Part shown: piece by piece, positions 5,075 through 6,880 of the stretch | Layout: every line of letters begins with the position of its first letter | Numbering within the stretch: the first letter of the stretch is position 1 | Assembly (NCBI GenBank): GCA_903866285.1 | Contig: CAIPMZ010000090.1 | Coordinates: forward strand, 1-6,880 | DNA: 6,880 nt | Direction of reading: 5' to 3' | DNA from: an uncultured bacterium | GTDB lineage: Bacteria; Patescibacteriota; Minisyncoccia; Moranbacterales; GWC2-37-73 | The notes under the pieces: generated by a model | Seen by the model: the letters and a program-made list of their open reading frames with translations, nothing else | What the model was told of the DNA's origin: nothing | Databases searched by the model: none | Position numbers and translations under genes: made by a program

Positions 5075-6079
5075 ATGGTTCAATTCACGCGTAAAAAAAT
5101 TGATTCACTGACCTTGGGTGAACGAATGAAAAAGCTTAGAGATGAGCGTCGGCTTAGTCTTGGCGAGATTTCAAAAGGCACGAAGATTCAAACAAAATAT
5201 TTACAATATTTTGAAGAGAATGAGTATATGAAATTGCCCGCGGATGTTTACGTGAAGGGTTTTTTGCGAAGTTACGGTTTATATATGGGGGTTTCCGAGG
5301 CTAGTCTTATTAAGCAGTTTGAGCGAGAAAAAGATATTCATAAAAATATTAAAAAAATTGTTGATGAGGATAAAGTTAAAAAGCCAATCAATTTTTCAAT
5401 TTTTGTCATTACGCCAAAAATGATTATCATGGGAACTATTTTGTTGGCAGTTTTTAGCAGCTTTGTTTATTTATATCTGCAAGTTAATAATTTTATTTCA
5501 ACTCCAAGATTGGTAATTATTAAACCGGCAGATAATATAGTAATTAATGGCAGCGCTACTCACGTGGTGGGGATGGCTGAAAGAGACGCGCTAGTGACTA
5601 TTAATGATCAGCCAGTGTTAGTTAATGAAAAAGGTGAATTCAGTGAGGATATTGGACTCAAGGAAGGCGTTAATGTAATTGCAATTAAGGCTCGAAATAA
5701 GTTCAATAAAGAATCGACTCAGTCCGTTTCCGTTAATGCTGTTTTCCCGGTGCCCTTAGCGCAGGAGCAGCAAAACGATCCCTCTCAGCAAGCGCCAGTA
5801 TTAGAGCAACAAAATCTTTTAGTGGCTGCTGAGGTGTATGTAAGTCCGAATTCGACCTGGCTCTCAGTGGAAGCTGATGGCAATTTAGTTTATAGTGGGG
5901 TACTTCTGCCAGAGTCAGTTCAAAAATTTGATGCTAAGGAGAAAATTAGTATCAGTTCTGGCAAAGGTAAGGAAACTTTTGTAAAAATTAATGGAAAAGA
6001 GTTAGGTCAGTTAAGTACCACTTCTGCTCCAGCAAAAGATATCGTTTTTGATGTAAATGGTAGGGTTTTAAATAAATAA
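5075..6079 (+). CDS. RodZ-like helix-turn-helix membrane protein with Ig-like domain
   Basis: This 334-residue protein has the RodZ architecture. An N-terminal HTH_25-type domain spans about 13-83 (LTLGERMKKLRDERRLSLGE, then KIQTKYLQYFEENEYMKLPADVYVKGFLRSYG). A single membrane segment lies at about 114-136. The outer part has an Ig-like beta domain (143-224: RLVIIKPADNIVINGSATHVVG onward), a Gln/Pro-rich linker (226-247), and a C-terminal DUF4115-like beta domain (249-328). In other bacteria RodZ anchors the MreB cytoskeleton to the membrane and helps keep rod shape; the HTH part contacts MreB rather than acting mainly as a repressor. The gene sits between ftsK and recA, an order I recall from other Patescibacteria. 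The extra Ig-like domain is not in E. coli RodZ. The ATG at 5075 follows the heptamer array with no Shine-Dalgarno sequence, and the gene ends in tandem TAA codons. Confidence 0.82.
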   Translation: MVQFTRKKIDSLTLGERMKKLRDERRLSLGEISKGTKIQTKYLQYFEENEYMKLPADVYVKGFLRSYGLYMGVSEASLIKQFEREKDIHKNIKKIVDEDKVKKPINFSIFVITPKMIIMGTILLAVFSSFVYLYLQVNNFISTPRLVIIKPADNIVINGSATHVVGMAERDALVTINDQPVLVNEKGEFSEDIGLKEGVNVIAIKARNKFNKESTQSVSVNAVFPVPLAQEQQNDPSQQAPVLEQQNLLVAAEVYVSPNSTWLSVEADGNLVYSGVLLPESVQKFDAKEKISISSGKGKETFVKINGKELGQLSTTSAPAKDIVFDVNGRVLNK

Positions 6080-6084
6080 TAAAT

Positions 6085-6148
6085 CATATAAACACACAAA
6101 CATATAAGCATATAAACATCCTAACATATAAACATACAAACATATAAG
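6085..6148 (+). repeat. Left octamer array of the rodZ-recA linker
   Basis: Eight contiguous 8-nt units with no phase slip: CATATAAA (6085), CACACAAA, CATATAAG, CATATAAA, CATCCTAA, CATATAAA, CATACAAA and CATATAAG (6141). A ninth, very degenerate unit (CAGGCGTG, 6149-6156) may follow. It starts five bases after the RodZ-like gene's stop codon. Confidence 0.85.
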
Positions 6149-6156
6149 CAGGCGTG

Positions 6157-6177
6157 TATAAAACTAAAAGTTTTATA
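6157..6177. other. Central hairpin between the two octamer arrays
   Basis: TATAAAACT (6157-6165) and AGTTTTATA (6169-6177) form a perfect 9-bp stem with an AAA loop. It lies between the two oppositely oriented octamer arrays. The stem is almost all A/T and has no following T-tract, so intrinsic termination is doubtful. Confidence 0.7.
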
Positions 6178-6241
6178 TATAAATGATTAAATGTCTAAAT
6201 GATTTCTTGTTTTAATGTCTTAATGCTTAAATGTTTAAATG
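6178..6241 (-). repeat. Right octamer array, opposite orientation, just upstream of recA
   Basis: Eight 8-nt units end in AATG at 6185, 6193, 6201, 6217, 6225, 6233 and 6241; the one due at 6209 reads CTTG but keeps the phase. On the minus strand the units read CATTTAAA, CATTTAAG, CATTAAGA and similar, closely related to the CATATAAA units of the left array. The two arrays therefore form an inverted pair, each 64 nt. The array ends seven bases before the recA ATG and must contain or border its promoter region. Confidence 0.82.
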
Positions 6242-6248
6242 AAATGGT

Positions 6249-6880
6249 ATGGCTTACGCAGCAAAAGAAAAAAAGCCTCCGAAAGAGGCAGTTGAAGAAA
6301 TCAAAAATGCAGGGAAAAAAGAAATTGATAAATTAGTCGAAGATATCCAGGAGAAATTTGGAGAGGGGATGATTATGAAGTTAGGCGATGTAAAAAAAGT
6401 TGACGTCGAGGCAATTCCGACTGGTTCAATCTCGCTGGATATTGCTACTGGGATTGGCGGCGTACCCAGGGGTCGGATTATCGAGGTGTATGGGCCAGAA
6501 AGTTCCGGTAAAACGACTTTAACGCTACATATAGTAGCCAACGCTCAAAAGGGCGGAGGTACGGCTGCTTTCGTTGATGCTGAACATGCGCTGGATCCAG
6601 AGTATGCTCATAAGATTGGCGTGGATATTAAAAACTTATTGGTTTCTCAGCCAGATACTGGCGAGCAAGCCTTGGACATCGTAGAGTCCTTAGTGCGCAG
6701 TGGAGTGATTGATGTGATTGTGGTGGATTCTGTGGCAGCCCTGGTACCACGCGCTGAAATTGAAGGTGAGATGGGAGATCAGCACGTTGGACGCCAAGCT
6801 CGCTTGATGTCACAAGCCCTGCGAAAATTGACCGCAATTATTGCGCGTTCCAACACGACCGTGATTTTCATTAATCAAAT
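6249..6880 (+). CDS. recA: Recombinase RecA, N-terminal part (cut by window end)
   Basis: The open frame from ATG 6249 gives 210 residues of RecA and continues past the window. Landmarks: IQEKFGEGMIMKLGD (33-47), PTGSISLDIATGIGG (57-71), Walker A GPESSGKT (82-89), the DAEHALDPEYA block with catalytic Glu112 (110-120), SQPDTGEQALDI (133-144), Walker B VIVVD (156-160), loop L1 around EGEMGDQHVGRQARLMSQ (172-189) and FINQ (207-210). RecA forms filaments on single-stranded DNA, catalyses strand exchange and triggers LexA self-cleavage. The Lys/Glu-rich N-terminus is about 15 residues longer than in E. coli before the conserved core. ATG 6244 is out of frame and leads to a short shadow ORF, so 6249 is the likely start; it has no Shine-Dalgarno sequence. 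Confidence 0.97.
   Translation, partial: MAYAAKEKKPPKEAVEEIKNAGKKEIDKLVEDIQEKFGEGMIMKLGDVKKVDVEAIPTGSISLDIATGIGGVPRGRIIEVYGPESSGKTTLTLHIVANAQKGGGTAAFVDAEHALDPEYAHKIGVDIKNLLVSQPDTGEQALDIVESLVRSGVIDVIVVDSVAALVPRAEIEGEMGDQHVGRQARLMSQALRKLTAIIARSNTTVIFINQ
6268..6289 (-). terminator. Intrinsic-terminator-like hairpin on the minus strand inside the recA 5' end
   Basis: Read on the minus strand, GCCTC and GAGGC form a 5-bp GC-rich stem with a TTTCG loop, followed at once by seven T, then C and four T (down to 6263). This has the shape of a Rho-independent terminator. On the plus strand it encodes the recA residues K-E-K-K-P-P-K-E-A. It may stop antisense transcription entering the rodZ-recA linker, or be a chance result of Lys/Pro/Glu codons. 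Confidence 0.4.

Noticed and set aside
150..6079. Alternative code with TGA as glycine (Gracilibacteria/Absconditabacteria type), prompted by the absence of TGA among six stop codons
   Set aside because: All long genes are full length with ordinary GGN glycines and no in-frame TGA. Six stops are too few to read as avoidance.
6085..6241. Reading the octamer arrays as a CRISPR-like array
   Set aside because: Units are 8 nt, contiguous and without unique spacers, and no cas gene is present.

Overview
This window looks like part of a Patescibacteria (Candidate Phyla Radiation) chromosome, probably of the Parcubacteria type. The assignment rests on four things: the run lexA, small membrane protein, ftsK, RodZ-like HTH/membrane protein, recA; compact AT-rich linkers made of tiny tandem repeats; start codons that mostly lack a Shine-Dalgarno sequence; and long ORFs that read cleanly in the standard code. 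A finer lineage cannot be named from 6.9 kb. All genes with a clear function lie on the plus strand.

The left part (1-1238) is accessory DNA. A minus-strand zinc-ribbon fragment, possibly the start of a transposase, runs off the left edge. A RhuM-family gene (150-605) is cut to about half its usual length. An intact ORF6N-domain gene follows (690-1238). Both of these DNA-binding-type genes carry a near-perfect DNA palindrome inside the coding sequence, at what looks like the same place in the fold.

The right part (1313-6880) is a core genome-maintenance block. It encodes a LexA-like self-cleaving repressor (1313-1972), an unknown 104-residue membrane-anchored protein (2041-2355), the FtsK DNA translocase (2588-4960), a RodZ-like protein (5075-6079) and the N-terminal 210 residues of RecA (from 6249, cut by the window end). 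LexA and RecA are the two halves of the SOS switch. FtsK moves DNA at the septum, and RodZ-type proteins link cell shape to the membrane. The block therefore groups DNA repair, chromosome segregation and cell shape. No known SOS box is recognisable.

The least expected feature is in the linkers. Five of the six sizeable gaps between the plus-strand genes hold a short array of 7- or 8-nt units in nearly fixed phase, each gap with its own unit. In the two gaps around the RodZ-like gene the arrays come as inverted pairs around a central palindrome. The rodZ-recA linker has eight octamers, a short spacer with a 9-bp hairpin, then eight octamers of related sequence in the opposite orientation. The gap before ftsK is the exception: it has no such array but holds overlapping hairpins, including a 7+1+7 palindrome close to the start codon.
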